Below, in pieces: positions 30,501 to 41,606 of a stretch of DNA of 42,659 nt. The translations under genes and the position numbers were made by a program. The notes beneath the pieces are model-generated. The model did no database searches and was not told where the DNA came from. It was given only the letters and a program-made list of their open reading frames with translations. The DNA comes from Phytophthora quininea (lineage: Eukaryota > Oomycota > Peronosporomycetes > Peronosporales > Peronosporaceae), in assembly GCA_011947345.1 (NCBI GenBank), contig JAAVTG010000309.1, positions 1 through 42,659 of the forward strand, in the 5' to 3' direction. Within the stretch, counting starts at the first letter, position 1; each line of letters opens with the position of its first letter.

Positions 30501-33237
30501 CTCGACGATTTCGGTGCCGATGCCGGAAGCACGGTGGCGGACGCCGGTGCGGCTGAAGGTGTGCACTTCGCGACGGAAACCAAGTCGGAAAGCACAACGG
30601 AGGTGTCGTTCACAGACTTCGGTGCGCCCACGGAGAGCACGACGGAGGGAAGTGGTGGCGCCGCCCACCAGCTCGACGATTTCGGTGCCGATGCCGGAAG
30701 CACGGTGGCGGACGCCGGTGCGGCTGAAGGTGTGCACTTCGCGACGGAAACCAAGTCGGAAAGCACAACGGAGGTGTCGTTCACAGACTTCGGTGCGCCC
30801 ACGGAGAGCACGACGGAGGGAAGTGGTGGCGCCGCCCACCAGCTCGACGATTTCGGTGCCGATGCCGGAAGCACGGTGGCGGACGCCGGTGCGGCTGAAG
30901 GTGTGCACTTCGCGACGGAAACCAAGTCGGAAAGCACAACGGAGGTGTCGTTCACAGACTTCGGTGCGCCCACGGAGAGCACGACGGAGGGAAGTGGTGG
31001 CGCCGCCCACCAGCTCGACGATTTCGGTGCCGATGCCGGAAGCACGGTGGCGGACGCCGGTGCGGCTGAAGGTGTGCACTTCGCGACGGAAACCAAGTCG
31101 GAAAGCACAACGGAGGTGTCGTTCACAGACTTCGGTGCGCCCACGGAGAGCACGACGGAGGGAAGTGGTGGCGCCGCCCACCAGCTCGACGATTTCGGTG
31201 CCGATGCCGGAAGCACGGTGGCGGACGCCGGTGCGGCTGAAGGTGTGCACTTCGCGACGGAAACCAAGTCGGAAAGCACAACGGAGGTGTCGTTCACAGA
31301 CTTCGGTGCGCCCACGGAGAGCACGACGGAGGAAGTGGTGGCGCCGCCCACCAGCTCGACGATTTCGGTGCCGATGCCGGAAGCACGGTGGCGGACGCCG
31401 GTGCGGCTGAAGGTGTGCACTTCGCGACGGAAACCAAGTCGGAAAGCACAACGGAGGTGTCGTTCACAGACTTCGGTGCGCCCACGGAGAGCACGACGGA
31501 GGAAGTGGTGGCGCCGCCCACCAGCTCGACGATTTCGGTGCCGATGCCGGAAGCACGGTGGCGGACGCCGGTGCGGCTGAAGGTGTGCACTTCGCGACGG
31601 AAACCAAGTCGGAAAGCACAACGGAGGTGTCGTTCACAGACTTCGGTGCGCCCACGGAGAGCACGACGGAGGAAGTGGTGGCGCCGCCCACCAGCTCGAC
31701 GATTTCGGTGCCGATGCCGGAAGCACGGTGGCGGACGCCGGTGCGGCTGAAGGTGTGCACTTCGCGACGGAAACCAAGTCGGAAAGCACAACGGAGGTGT
31801 CGTTCACAGACTTCGGTGCGCCCACGGAGAGCACGACGGAGGAAGTGGTGGCGCCGCCCACCAGCTCGACGATTTCGGTGCCGATGCCGGAAGCACGGTG
31901 GCGGACGCCGGTGCGGCTGAAGGTGTGCACTTCGCGACGGAAACCAAGTCGGAAAGCACAACGGAGGTGTCGTTCACAGACTTCGGTGCGCCCACGGAGA
32001 GCACGACGGAGGAAGTGGTGGCGCCGCCCACCAGCTCGACGATTTCGGTGCCGATGCCGGAAGCACGGTGGCGGACGCCGGTGCGGCTGAAGGTGTGCAC
32101 TTCGCGACGGAAACCAAGTCGGAAAGCACAACGGAGGTGTCGTTCACAGACTTCGGTGCGCCCACGGAGAGCACGACGGAGGAAGTGGTGGCGCCGCCCA
32201 CCAGCTCGACGATTTCGGTGCCGATGCCGGAAGCACGGTGGCGGACGCCGGTGCGGCTGAAGGTGTGCACTTCGCGACGGAAACCAAGTCGGAAAGCACA
32301 ACGGAGGTGTCGTTCACAGACTTCGGTGCGCCCACGGAGAGCACGACGGAGGAAGTGGTGGCGCCGCCCACCAGCTCGACGATTTCGGTGCCGATGCCGG
32401 AAGCACGGTGGCGGACGCCGGTGCGGCTGAAGGTGTGCACTTCGCGACGGAAACCAAGTCGGAAAGCACAACGGAGGTGTCGTTCACAGACTTCGGTGCG
32501 CCCACGGAGAGCACGACGGAGGGAAGTGGTGGCGCCGCCCACCAGCTCGACGATTTCGGTGCCGATGCCGGAAGCACGGTGGCGGACGCCGGTGCGGCTG
32601 AAGGTGTGCACTTCGCGACGGAAACCAAGTCGGAAAGCACAACGGAGGTGTCGTTCACAGACTTCGGTGCGCCCACGGAGAGCACGACGGAGGAAGTGGT
32701 GGCGCCGCCCACCAGCTCGACGATTTCGGTGCCGATGCCGGAAGCACGGTGGCGGACGCCGGTGCGGCTGAAGGTGTGCACTTCGCGACGGAAACCAAGT
32801 CGGAAAGCACAACGGAGGTGTCGTTCACAGACTTCGGTGCGCCCACGGAGAGCTCGACGGTGACAGTAACTACTTATTCAGTCACATGGTGCGGATGATT
32901 TTGACGACATATTCGGCGAGGAAGTCACTCATGCCGATTTGACACACGAATCATCAGCACTGTCATGCTCTCACCAAGGAACAGAAAAGTTTGAGGATGA
33001 ATTTGACGAGATTTTGCGGATCCCCAGAAGCAACAGCCAGCCTCCGAAGTTAGCGACGGTGTGGTGAAGGAAGGATTCTCTGGCCCTGATGTGCCTGATG
33101 CGTTCTTGTCAAGTTTATCAATGGACAAAGGAAAGGAGCAAAGTTCTTTCAGTTCAGCGGAGCAGCAATTGTCTGGCACTGAGGTTCGCACGGGAACGCC
33201 AGCCTCCAGTTTCACCTTCGACGACGACGGCAGTTAA
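27559..33237 (+). CDS. Large helical-repeat (HEAT/ARM-like) protein with DFG-rich minisatellite tail
   Basis: The first ~700 residues are leucine-rich paired helices without other motifs (for example LLNELAKLLAAKELASRKMA, VACEALRALVWLIPRYY), like the trunk of adaptor large chains or other HEAT proteins. I cannot place the family. From about 29700 the chain becomes disordered and rich in short aromatic-acidic motifs: DWGD, NAFNEF, NAFGDFEG, SFTDFGAP. Motifs of this kind bind endocytic adaptor appendages. The tail contains the 170/171-bp repeat array, then acidic clusters ADDFDDIFGEE and FEDEFDEIL, ending FTFDDDGS at a TAA (33235-33237). Frame is lost by one base in nine repeat units and at about 32860, 32888 and 33022-33025. 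All twelve together restore register. A role in vesicle traffic is inference. Confidence 0.65.
30437..32853 (+). repeat. Coding minisatellite, 14 units of 170/171 bp
   Basis: CACAGACTTCGGTGCG recurs at 30441, 30611, 30782, 30953, 31124, 31295, 31465, 31635, 31805, 31975, 32145, 32315, 32485, 32656 and 32826. Units starting at 30611-31124 and at 32485 are 171 bp (GAGGGAAG). The other nine are 170 bp (GAGGAAG). A 171-bp unit encodes 57 residues with two DFG motifs (FTDFGAPTES, LDDFGADAGS). Units are otherwise nearly identical. Confidence 0.95.
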
Positions 33238-33409
33238 AATGCCTGTACGTGTTTCATTCAGAATTAACGCATTTGGATGTTCATTGTCTGCTCGCTTGTT
33301 ATCCTTGTTGCCACTGTCATTTCTGCCGCTGCACTTGCGTCGACCCACTAGCAATCACGGACTTCGAGACTGACCTTTTCTTTTCTTCTACCTGTGGAAG
33401 CTTCATGCT

Positions 33410-35522
33410 TCACTTGAACGTATTGAAGTCGCGGACTTCGTTCACGATTTCCAGAGCGCGTTGAAGCAGCGTCCGCATCTCGTCGCAGTTCGAGCGTCGA
33501 GCAGCAATGTCGCCCGTTTCCGCCAGAAGCTCCGTGAGCTTGTCGTCACGATAGAGTGAAGATACCAGCTCGTTCTGGATGTTCTCCTTGGAGTGACCCA
33601 CCATGAAGCACATAATCGCCTTAGGGACGAGATCCAAGAAGTTTTTCCGCACAATGTCGAAGTAGGATGCAAGCAGGCTCTTGATGATCTCTGTCTCGAT
33701 GCGCTCTCGGTCCGACGGATCGTCTCCCTGTCGCATGCTCACGGGGACCTGCGGGAGCTTGACAACTGCGGGCTTTGCACTGGGAGCGCCATCCGCCCCG
33801 CTCTTCTTTCTGCCGCCTCCGAAGAACGACAAAAGACCATTTCCTTCTTGCTTTTCCTCGGCTGCCCCTGCGTGGCCACCAGGAGCACCGCCCTGTTTCA
33901 CGCCCTGACCAGCACGTCGCGGGTCCTGGTTCACCACATTATTGCTGGGTGCTCCAGCCGATGCCATGGTTTCACGCTGCATCTTCTCCATCAGCTGTGC
34001 CACTGCGCGACTTCCGCCGATAAAGTCGGGGTGGTTTGTGTTTACATAGGCCAGCTCAATCTGGATGAGGTTCTGAATCATAGCCTGCGTCGGCACCAGC
34101 GAGGCACGTAGCATGGTGTTCACGACTTCCATAACACGGTCACGCAGCTCTGGGAAACGCGTCAGCTCGATGGTCTCGCACTGGGAGGTCACTCGTTGCA
34201 GTTCATCAAATACAAGGTCGACACACTGCAGACCTGGCTGCTCCAGGCGACTGATCTGGCGCTTGGCTAGCAGCTCGAAGGAGACTTCGGGGACAAACAG
34301 CGACTGGCGCGGGCCGTTGGCATTGCGAATGGTGGTGCGAATATCCTCGTCACTGAGACCGTCGAACGGGTTCACCTCGCGCAGTGACTTGGAGAAGATC
34401 TCGTTGAAAATGAAGTTGATACGAGCACCGCCGTACAGCTCGTCCATCTCCACGAGCTGGTGGTTGCGGCCATCCAGCGAGTTGGTGAAGTTGCTGGAGA
34501 AGTGCGAGAGCAAGTTCAGCAGACACCCGCCCATTTCCGTCGGCGTCATTTGCTCGGTGGGGAGCCCATCTCGCCCAGCTCTTGGTCCAAGTCGGAGATC
34601 ATGCTGCTGATCTTGGACTTAATGTCGGGCAGACAATCGCGAATGTGGTGCATCAAGATCGTGTTGAGCGTCTTGGACAAATATTGGGTGCCCATGCGAG
34701 ATGCAATGGCCCGGTATGCTGGGTGGGTCTTGAAGAAGTTTTGCTCCTTGGACAGAGAGTCCCGGATGGCCAGTTTCGAGTTGATGTCGGCTTGGCTGCG
34801 GTTCACCACGCCCACATAGCCTCGTTTGAGAGGGATCACGCGTCCCTGCAGCATGTCCATGGCGTCCGTACCGTCGTCCATGAGGTCCAACTTGGTGAGC
34901 ACTCCGATCGTGCGGATTCCTTCCGGGTCGATCTCTCTGGCCATTTTGAGCGCGTCACTGTTGGCCAGGTCGGTATTGGCCGAGGTGACGGCCAGGATGA
35001 TAGAATTGGGGTTCGAGATGAACTCGGTGCACATGTCTCGGATCTGCTCCTCGATATTGACGGGCTGGTCCCCCACGGGCACTTTGGTGATGCCTGGCAG
35101 GTCCACGAGCGTGAGATTGAGGACGTGGGGGAGAAGACCTTGAGGTTGATGGACTTGTTGGAGATGCCCTTGTTCTTGCCCGTGATGCGGTCCGTCTCCT
35201 TCTCGATCTCCTTGCGGATCTCGCCAAAGTCCGTGAACTTCTGGCCGGGCATGTGCAGGAACTCGCCCCACTCGTCGGCGTCGTCTCCGTCGTCGATCGG
35301 GGCCTTGCCGGAGCTGTTGTAGAGCTGTAGCACCAGCGGCCGGCGCGTGACGATTCCCGAGCCTCTGGGCAAGAAGTCTTTGCCCACGATGTTCTCCAGC
35401 ACCGACGACTTGCCGCTGCTCTGGCTGCCGATGACGACGATCTGCGGCAGGTTGATGGGCGACTGGCCGATGGCACTGAAGACGTCCTGCAGCTTGTTAA
35501 TGATGGGGATGAGCTGGTCCAT
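33410..35522 (-). CDS. Dynamin-related GTPase (Vps1/Drp1-type)
   Basis: About 704 aa, the length of fungal Vps1. The start is the ATG at 35522 ([15 protein letters not shown]). The GTPase domain has G1 [10 protein letters not shown]2 region [11 protein letters not shown]3 DLPG and G4 TKLD ([10 protein letters not shown]). Then come middle-domain segments ([15 protein letters not shown] region, [20 protein letters not shown]) and a GTPase effector domain near the end ([38 protein letters not shown]). There is no PH or proline-rich domain, so it belongs with organelle fission or vacuolar-sorting dynamins rather than classical endocytic dynamin. Bases are missing in G5 35127-35131 and GGGG 34559-34562 (plus strand). 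Adding both gives 2115 nt. A Gly/Gln-rich insert near 33820-33930 precedes the effector domain. Confidence 0.93.
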
Positions 35523-35707
35523 TGCGCTGGAGGAAGAAGGGGAAGACACAGCAACGGAAGGAGGCGCCTGTTCTCCAGGTGAAGCCGCTTGGATGCGTTA
35601 AAAATGATTTTCTGATATGGTTAAACTTTACATTGCATTTTAGGGTAACGTAAAGTTTATGCTAAATAAAATGGTTCTTATTCCGGCTAGCCATCCAATT
35701 GACAAGC
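35523..35707. promoter_or_regulatory. Divergent dynamin / BMT5-like promoter region with inverted repeat
   Basis: 185 bp between outward-facing ATGs. AAACTTTAC at 35623-35631 and GTAAAGTTT at 35650-35658 form a perfect 9-bp inverted repeat with an 18-nt spacer, which could be a protein-binding palindrome. On the minus strand ATCATTTTT (35600-35608) is one base off the oomycete initiator and lies about 80 bp before the dynamin ATG. Confidence 0.4.
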
Positions 35708-36769
35708 ATGACTGAGCTCCAATGGCGCGACCTTGACCTGCTGCGCGTGCACCGCGAGACGCTGCAATGCGCCTCGACGCGCTGCATCGCCTGCTGCTAC
35801 AAGATCGTGCTGCACAGCCGTCCAGGACTGCTGCCCAACGTGCGGCCGGAGATGTGTCCAAGGATGAAGCCCAAAGAACAAGAAGCTTCCGGCCAACATG
35901 CTATCGGCCTGTATAATGCTGACACCGTCAAGACCATCCTTACACTGGGCGACGGCAACTTCTCGTACTCATTGGCGCTGGCTAGAGCCCTCCCAGACAT
36001 CAAGTTGGTGGCCACGTCCCACGAGAGCAAGCAGTCGGTGCTGGAGACGTACCCGGACGGAGAGACGATCCTGGAGGAGCTCAACGCCATGCCACACGTG
36101 ACGGTGCTGCACCAAGTGGACGCCATGGATGGACAACAGCTGCAGAAGTTGGGCTCGTTCGACCGCGTCATTTGGAACTTCCCGTGCGTCCGCGCGCAGA
36201 GCGGCGCCGACGGGCAGAACCAGGAGATGGAGGTCAACAAGAAGCTGCTCAACGACTTTTTCGCGGTCGTTGGTGCAGTGCTGACGGAGACAGGCGAGGT
36301 GCACGTGACACACAAGACCAAGGCCCCGTTCGGCCAGTGGGGGATCGAAAAGATTGCTGCTAGTAACAAACTTCGTCACCAGCAGTCTGTCGTCTTCGAC
36401 CGATGTCTGTATCCAGGTTACACCAACAAGAAGGTGCTCGACAAGAAATCCTTCCCCATCTGGGACTCGCTGACGTTCGTATTCGTGCCGGAAAGTCGAA
36501 CGCAACCTACTGCAGAAGAGAAGACGGATGGAGAAGCAGATGAAAGTACCGACATGACTGTGCCTGTTACGATGGATATCCTGAAGAAGATGTACTTACT
36601 GCTGACCCCGTCGCTTGATGAAGTCATGGGCGGCAAGAAGAAGAAGAGAAGAAACGGATGGAGCGGCGGCAAGGACAGCAAGGACAGCAAGGAAAGCAAC
36701 AACAAACGCAAGCAGCCTTCCAAAGCTACCAAGCAACGCCCAGGCAAAAAGAAACCCCGTAGGTCATGA
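35708..36769 (+). CDS. BMT5-like 25S/28S rRNA uridine-N3 methyltransferase
   Basis: About 353 aa, single exon, no frame break. The SAM-binding motif LTLGDGNFSYSLALARAL is the hallmark of the BMT5/DUF2431 family. It is followed by VATSHESKQ, the acidic motif II/III region TVLHQVDAMDG, and WNFPCVRAQ, where family members have NFP and a helix (NKKLLNDFFAVVGAVLTETG, then VHVTHKTKAPF). The C-terminal ~60 residues are Lys/Arg/Ser-rich (KKKKRRNGWSGGKD) and suit a nucleolar protein. In yeast the enzyme makes m3U in 25S rRNA. The ATG at 35708 is the first in frame. A cysteine-bearing N-terminal extension (CASTRCIACCYK) precedes the domain. Confidence 0.87.
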   Translation: MTELQWRDLDLLRVHRETLQCASTRCIACCYKIVLHSRPGLLPNVRPEMCPRMKPKEQEASGQHAIGLYNADTVKTILTLGDGNFSYSLALARALPDIKLVATSHESKQSVLETYPDGETILEELNAMPHVTVLHQVDAMDGQQLQKLGSFDRVIWNFPCVRAQSGADGQNQEMEVNKKLLNDFFAVVGAVLTETGEVHVTHKTKAPFGQWGIEKIAASNKLRHQQSVVFDRCLYPGYTNKKVLDKKSFPIWDSLTFVFVPESRTQPTAEEKTDGEADESTDMTVPVTMDILKKMYLLLTPSLDEVMGGKKKKRRNGWSGGKDSKDSKESNNKRKQPSKATKQRPGKKKPRRS

Positions 36770-36848
36770 TCAGCGCTACTGAAGACACATTTCTCAGTAC
36801 CTTAGCACATTTTAGACATAGACTCAGTTAGACGAGCTGCCTTACGGC

Positions 36849-39800
36849 TTAGACGCCCTGTTCGTTCGAAGGTTCGGGGATCCCCTTGTAACGTCGATAC
36901 TTCGCTTGAATCCTTCGCGCTGCTCTCTCCATCGTATGCGCTCCGATCAAAACGAACAAGCGATCGCTGCTTAAAATGTCCAGGTCGGCTGTCGGAGTTG
37001 TGATGACGATCGGTAGTTCTACTTCGTTTGACGTGTCCATCGCCTGGGTCGACATGCGATAAATACCGACACAAATGCCCGAGTATGAAGACGAAGCAAA
37101 CGCGTGGAAAACATCCGCGTACGTTGCGTCAACCTGAAGTTTCATCGACCACAAATAAGCAAGCTGAAGGAGATGGAAGCGAATTCACTCTTGATACTTA
37201 CTCGAAGCGAACGCGGAACTGAGAACGTGTGAATTACACCAGTACAACGTGGCCCACCCACAAGCTGCCGAACAATTTTGTGAATGGACGGATTGAAGTA
37301 CGTCTGGCAAACTCATCAAGTTAGTGCTTTGTCAAAGAGTCCGTTCGAGAGCAAGCACATACCTGAACGACCATGTTTTCACATAGTTCCGGGTGAAGAA
37401 TCCGCCCCGACATATACAGAGGAAGACCGAAGATCTCTTTCTCAGACTTCTGTTCTGGAGCGTCGTGCTGCAGGATATGGTCCCACAACTTCAGCACTTC
37501 CATACCGGGCATATCCGCTGCAAAGCCATTACACGCTTGATCCATGTTGTGCATAGTCTGCAGGGGTTGAGTTGGAAGGACATACCCATGAACTTTGAGT
37601 TGGCTTCGTCTGCGAGCTCTGTGACGGTAAAGATTCTTGAAAAGTCCATCTTCAGTTCAACCAGCATGGTCGTGAAGATGGCCTCTGCATCACCAATACT
37701 TGACTCCAGCTCAACATCGGAAGCAGACTCGCCAATAAGGGTTTTCTTTGCTCGCTTTCCAAGGACGACCACTGCGGCAGCAGCCTTCGCCCCAGCACGT
37801 TGCAAATCCGAATAAACAAGGGGCTTCCACGCACGTAGTACTGCATTAGATAGCGATATCACAGAGAGTTAGTCGACATCATCCAGCAAATGCCATTAGC
37901 TCAGTTCGCAACTTACCACGTCCTTAAAGGAGGCCAAAATCCGTGTCAAGGTCGGTGACGGCTCTGCAGTATCCAGGATAGTGATCGGAGGGCGAGCAGC
38001 AGCAGTATACGGGCTACGCAATGGCAGTATCAACCACTGTAAACTCTCCAGCGATTCTTCGCCCAAGAAACTGCACACAACAATGTGGTTTGGATGTAGC
38101 AGGACGCCGAGAGAAGGGGTTGTCAGCGTGTCAGCAGTCGTCGAGGGAATTGGGATCGGTGTTTCGTCGCCGCCAGGAAGTTTACCACTTAGCGCCGCAG
38201 TTTCGTAAGGATTGCCGCTGGTGATTGTACGATTAGACTTCTTGAAGCTGAGGGCAATGCTTTCGAGCGAGCGATCCTAGAGATAATAGTGCAAGAGCGT
38301 ATCAGCCACCGATAAACATTTATATCACTGATAGCGACGACGTACCAACACAAGCGAGCCCGTCGTGGACGTCTCCAGCTAAACAAATAGGAGTACGCCC
38401 GAGTTAAAAACAAAGGCACCTCACTATTCATCAAAAGGGAAAAAAGTGGACATACCGGAGTCCGATGCTTCGTAGAGTCGTAGTTTGGAGTCGTCAACGC
38501 AGTATATGCAGTAAGACTTCGCAATTCATCACACGGGAGGTCGTCGGCATGGGTAGAAAGCATTGCTGGTTGGTACACGTCTCCTGTCGGGTTCATGAAG
38601 GTAGAAGTGCTGGCTGGTCGACGCAAGTCCTCTCGACTAACCTGCTCTGGGCAAATTCTGTAGTTGAAAACTTGATCGAGATCGTCAGCGATGACATAGC
38701 ACTGGATCCACTCCGTCATCAACAGACTCTCGCCAGGGTTCAATAGCACCCGTGACTCTGGCTCGTGGAAGCCCGAGTCATCGTCAGAGAATAGCACTTC
38801 CACGCCGATAAGCAATACCGTGCCTGACGTTTCTCGGAATACTGTTAGTGCAGCCTGCGAAAACGTTAATCCGGTATATTTCTGTTGACAGCAAAGCAGG
38901 CTGTTAAATATTTTCCCGCATCATCACAAAAATAAGCATTCTGTACCTTGGACAGGTGGATTAAATACATTTCCTTTGCCGCTCCAGCGTAGTATTCCTT
39001 GATCCAGCTCTGCTCCGAGCACGCTTTTTCAGCGACGTCAGTTGTCAGGATATCAGCACCAAGCGACTTGTCCTTCGCAATCATTCCAAGTAATGGCGCG
39101 TGGGAGGCGTCTGTATCCTCACTCGAGTCGACTGAAAGACTCGACCCCAAATTCGACAGCATCGTCGAGATGCCGTTGCAAACAGCATTCTGTGCGAGCG
39201 ATCCCATCTTAATGACGTTCTCACAGATAACATCGTCGGCATCCACACCTGCTGCAAGCATGTGTCGTGCACTCTCAGCACGCAAAACCATCACTAAGAA
39301 ACGCACCGAAGGCCTTGAAAATAATAATAAAAACAAAAGTTAGTACAATATGGATCCACACAACGTATCGTACAAGCTTACCCAACGTAGCGTTTCGTTG
39401 CCAGCACCCGCATAATATTCATCGCGTCTTCGTTTGCACAGTTTTCGGTTAACTTGTCAGGGAAGACAAAAACAGCTCTAGCATCACGAGCGAGAGACCG
39501 CTCCAAATCCTCTGATCGAGTGGCATTGCCAGCAACGTACGTCACTCGACTCGCAAATATTGGATCAGCTTTAGCTTCGCAATAAGAGGTTTGGTGAACT
39601 TGGACTTGCGCTCTCCGAGCACGACAGCTTCAAGTTGCTGCGTGTCGGATTCGCAGAGGTGATCTGCGTGGAAAAGCTCTCGTAAAATTGCCGAAAGCTG
39701 TGCAAACGACGGGTTGCCCATTACAAGCACGTGTTTCGAGTCTGGCTTGGGTGTGTAGGGTGGATTACCGACTTGCCGCAGCTTGTACAAGTTGATAAGG

Positions 39801-40869
39801 TTATCAATCTCCATGGAAAATAAAATGATCCCCATAACGATGAACATGATAGCCAGAAGTCTGCTAGGGACTGTTTGAGGAGCGTTGTCGCCATATCCAA
39901 CCGTGCCAAGTGTCTGCATCAAACGAAAAACACGACCGTCAGATAAATACATGTGCACCATAGACGACCTCAAAGAAACTTACCACGACTGTGAAGTAGA
40001 ACGCGAACATGACAGACCACGTGGACTCAGAGCACTGTGGAGACTCGTGTCTTGTGACAGACCCATCGTTACAGCTGTACAAGTGCGCGAAGCCGTTGTC
40101 GGTGAAGAACGGCAACTCACCGAGCGTCTCCAGGAAGAAAATGACCGACGCTCCGACCATGATCATCAATAAGATCTTGATGCCTAGCCGGACCATCATC
40201 CAGGCTTTTGTGGATCTCGGCACGTGCTTCTCCATCTCTAAGTAGCTGCGCAGGATAAACACAGAACGCATGATAGAAAAGTCCAAGTACGTGCGAGTAC
40301 GAACTCCGTCAATGATCTTGATGGATCCGAAGCCCACACCAAAGTTCGATGCCAGACACAGCAGCTCGAGCAGCGTCGACGGCGAGAAGCAGAACAAAAT
40401 CTTGTACCGGGACGCCAGGAAGCGCACAATGTCGTCCACAATTGCAACGACGTAGAGCCCAGCACGGTGTAGTAGGACCACTCGGTGACGTCGTAGGAAT
40501 TGAGTCGGGACATAGTGAGGCCTAGAATCGCGAACGATACGAGCAATTGCACCGGTCGGTTCTACACGAAAAGCCGTCAACACCACGCAATAAATAATGA
40601 AATAACGAAACTTCATACGATGATGGCCGCAGCTCGAGACGTCCTTGCCCACCGTCGGCAGTTGAGTGAGAAGCCCACCTCGCCCTTATGCAACGATTTG
40701 CGCTGTCGGCGAGAGGCGAGCGTCCACAGACACGAGACGACGACGAGGCCTGCGAGCAGGTAGCTGGCGTGGATCACCTGCTCCTGCGTGTGCGCCCAGT
40801 CCGCCACGCAGCGGGAGTGTTGCTGGTGGCATTCGTCTCCTCGTTCTGGTTGACGCAGATCATCCCCAT
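36849..40869 (-). CDS. BK/Slo-type calcium-gated potassium channel with two RCK domains
   Basis: Ten exons on the minus strand: 40869-40619, 40561-39984, 39913-39382, 39313-38947, 38854-38456, 38378-38346, 38276-37917, 37840-37363, 37303-37202, 37133-36849. After adding five missing bases the sum is 3390 nt (1129 aa), normal for Slo channels. The N-terminus holds several membrane helices and an arginine-bearing S4-like segment (RTRTYLDFSIMRSVFILRSY). The selectivity filter TLGTVGYGD starts exon 3, with S6 after it. RCK1 follows (HVLVMGNPSFAQL, RDARAVFVFPDK, DAMNIMRVLATKRY), then RCK2 (HIVVCSFLGEESLESLQWL, AAAAVVVLGKRAKK, LPLYMSGRILHPELCENM). The C-terminus has an IQ-like helix (AARRIQAKYRRYKG), possibly binding calmodulin. 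Missing bases are at about 40813-40815, 40458-40460, 39575, 37820-37823 and 37563-37566. Confidence 0.93.
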
Positions 40870-41606
40870 GGCTGCAGGGGTAGAAATACAGAGTGACGGC
40901 ACCACGCGGACAGTCGCGAGTGTGCGGGTTGCGGTAAAGTGTTAGCAGGCGGGGTTTTGTCACACCTTTCATGGACGAAAGCTAGGAATTGCAGCTGGTG
41001 CAGGGGGAGGTTGGCACGGTGCTGCTGGTGCTGCGTAGCGCTCGAGTGCAGCGAACCAACTACTGGTATGCGCAGCAATGGAACCGCAAGCCAATAGACT
41101 CTACCAAGATGTCGCCAACTTGGAAAAGATGACTTCAAGAGTGAGGGAGCTCCCTGCTACCGATAGCAGAAGTATTTCAGAACTTGCGACGTCAAGTACA
41201 TGGTACTACTAGTGACGAATGCAGAGGGGTATGTACATGCAATGCAGATTGATGAGAGTGTGGCGTTGAGACAGGTCAAGTCGCAAACACAAAGGAGTTC
41301 GCGCTTGGTTTAAAGTCGCCATGATCAAGTCATTCGCTATTCCGTCGTACGACTGCTACGGGCCCAAGGCTAAGGTGGCCCGCATCAATATTTTCCAACG
41401 GGGAGGAGACAACCCTCCAGTAGTAAACATATAAAACCAATGCACACTGCAGTTGTCTTCGCTTCGATTCCTTGTGTCCGTTGCTGGTCTCGCTGGGCAA
41501 ATTCCGAAGTGACTCGATTGAGCCTGTTCGAGCAGCGATCGAATGGCGCGCAGCGGTTGGGTCGTAAAGTACGAATTTGAACCGAACTTAACTGCAAATC
41601 GCAAAA
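40870..41606. other. Divergent intergenic region between BK channel and HAT1
   Basis: About 740 bp between outward-facing start codons. Short open frames (for example 41543-41743 plus) overlap the HAT1 start in other phases and have no domain. No repeat, RNA gene or clear core promoter motif is seen. Confidence 0.4.

Noticed and set aside
30375..32846. Long Arg- and Ser-rich open frames on the minus strand and in alternative plus frames across the minisatellite
   Set aside because: They are shadows created by a GC-rich 170/171-bp repeat with few stops. Only the DFG-repeat frame continues the upstream gene and makes low-complexity sense.
30437..32853. CRISPR-like array
   Set aside because: Units are near-identical over their full 170 bp with no variable spacers, and they lie within a eukaryotic coding region.
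33410..35522. Dynamin gene as a pseudogene because of two frameshifts
   Set aside because: Both breaks are single losses in G runs, adding them gives the exact family length, and no nonsense codon is present.
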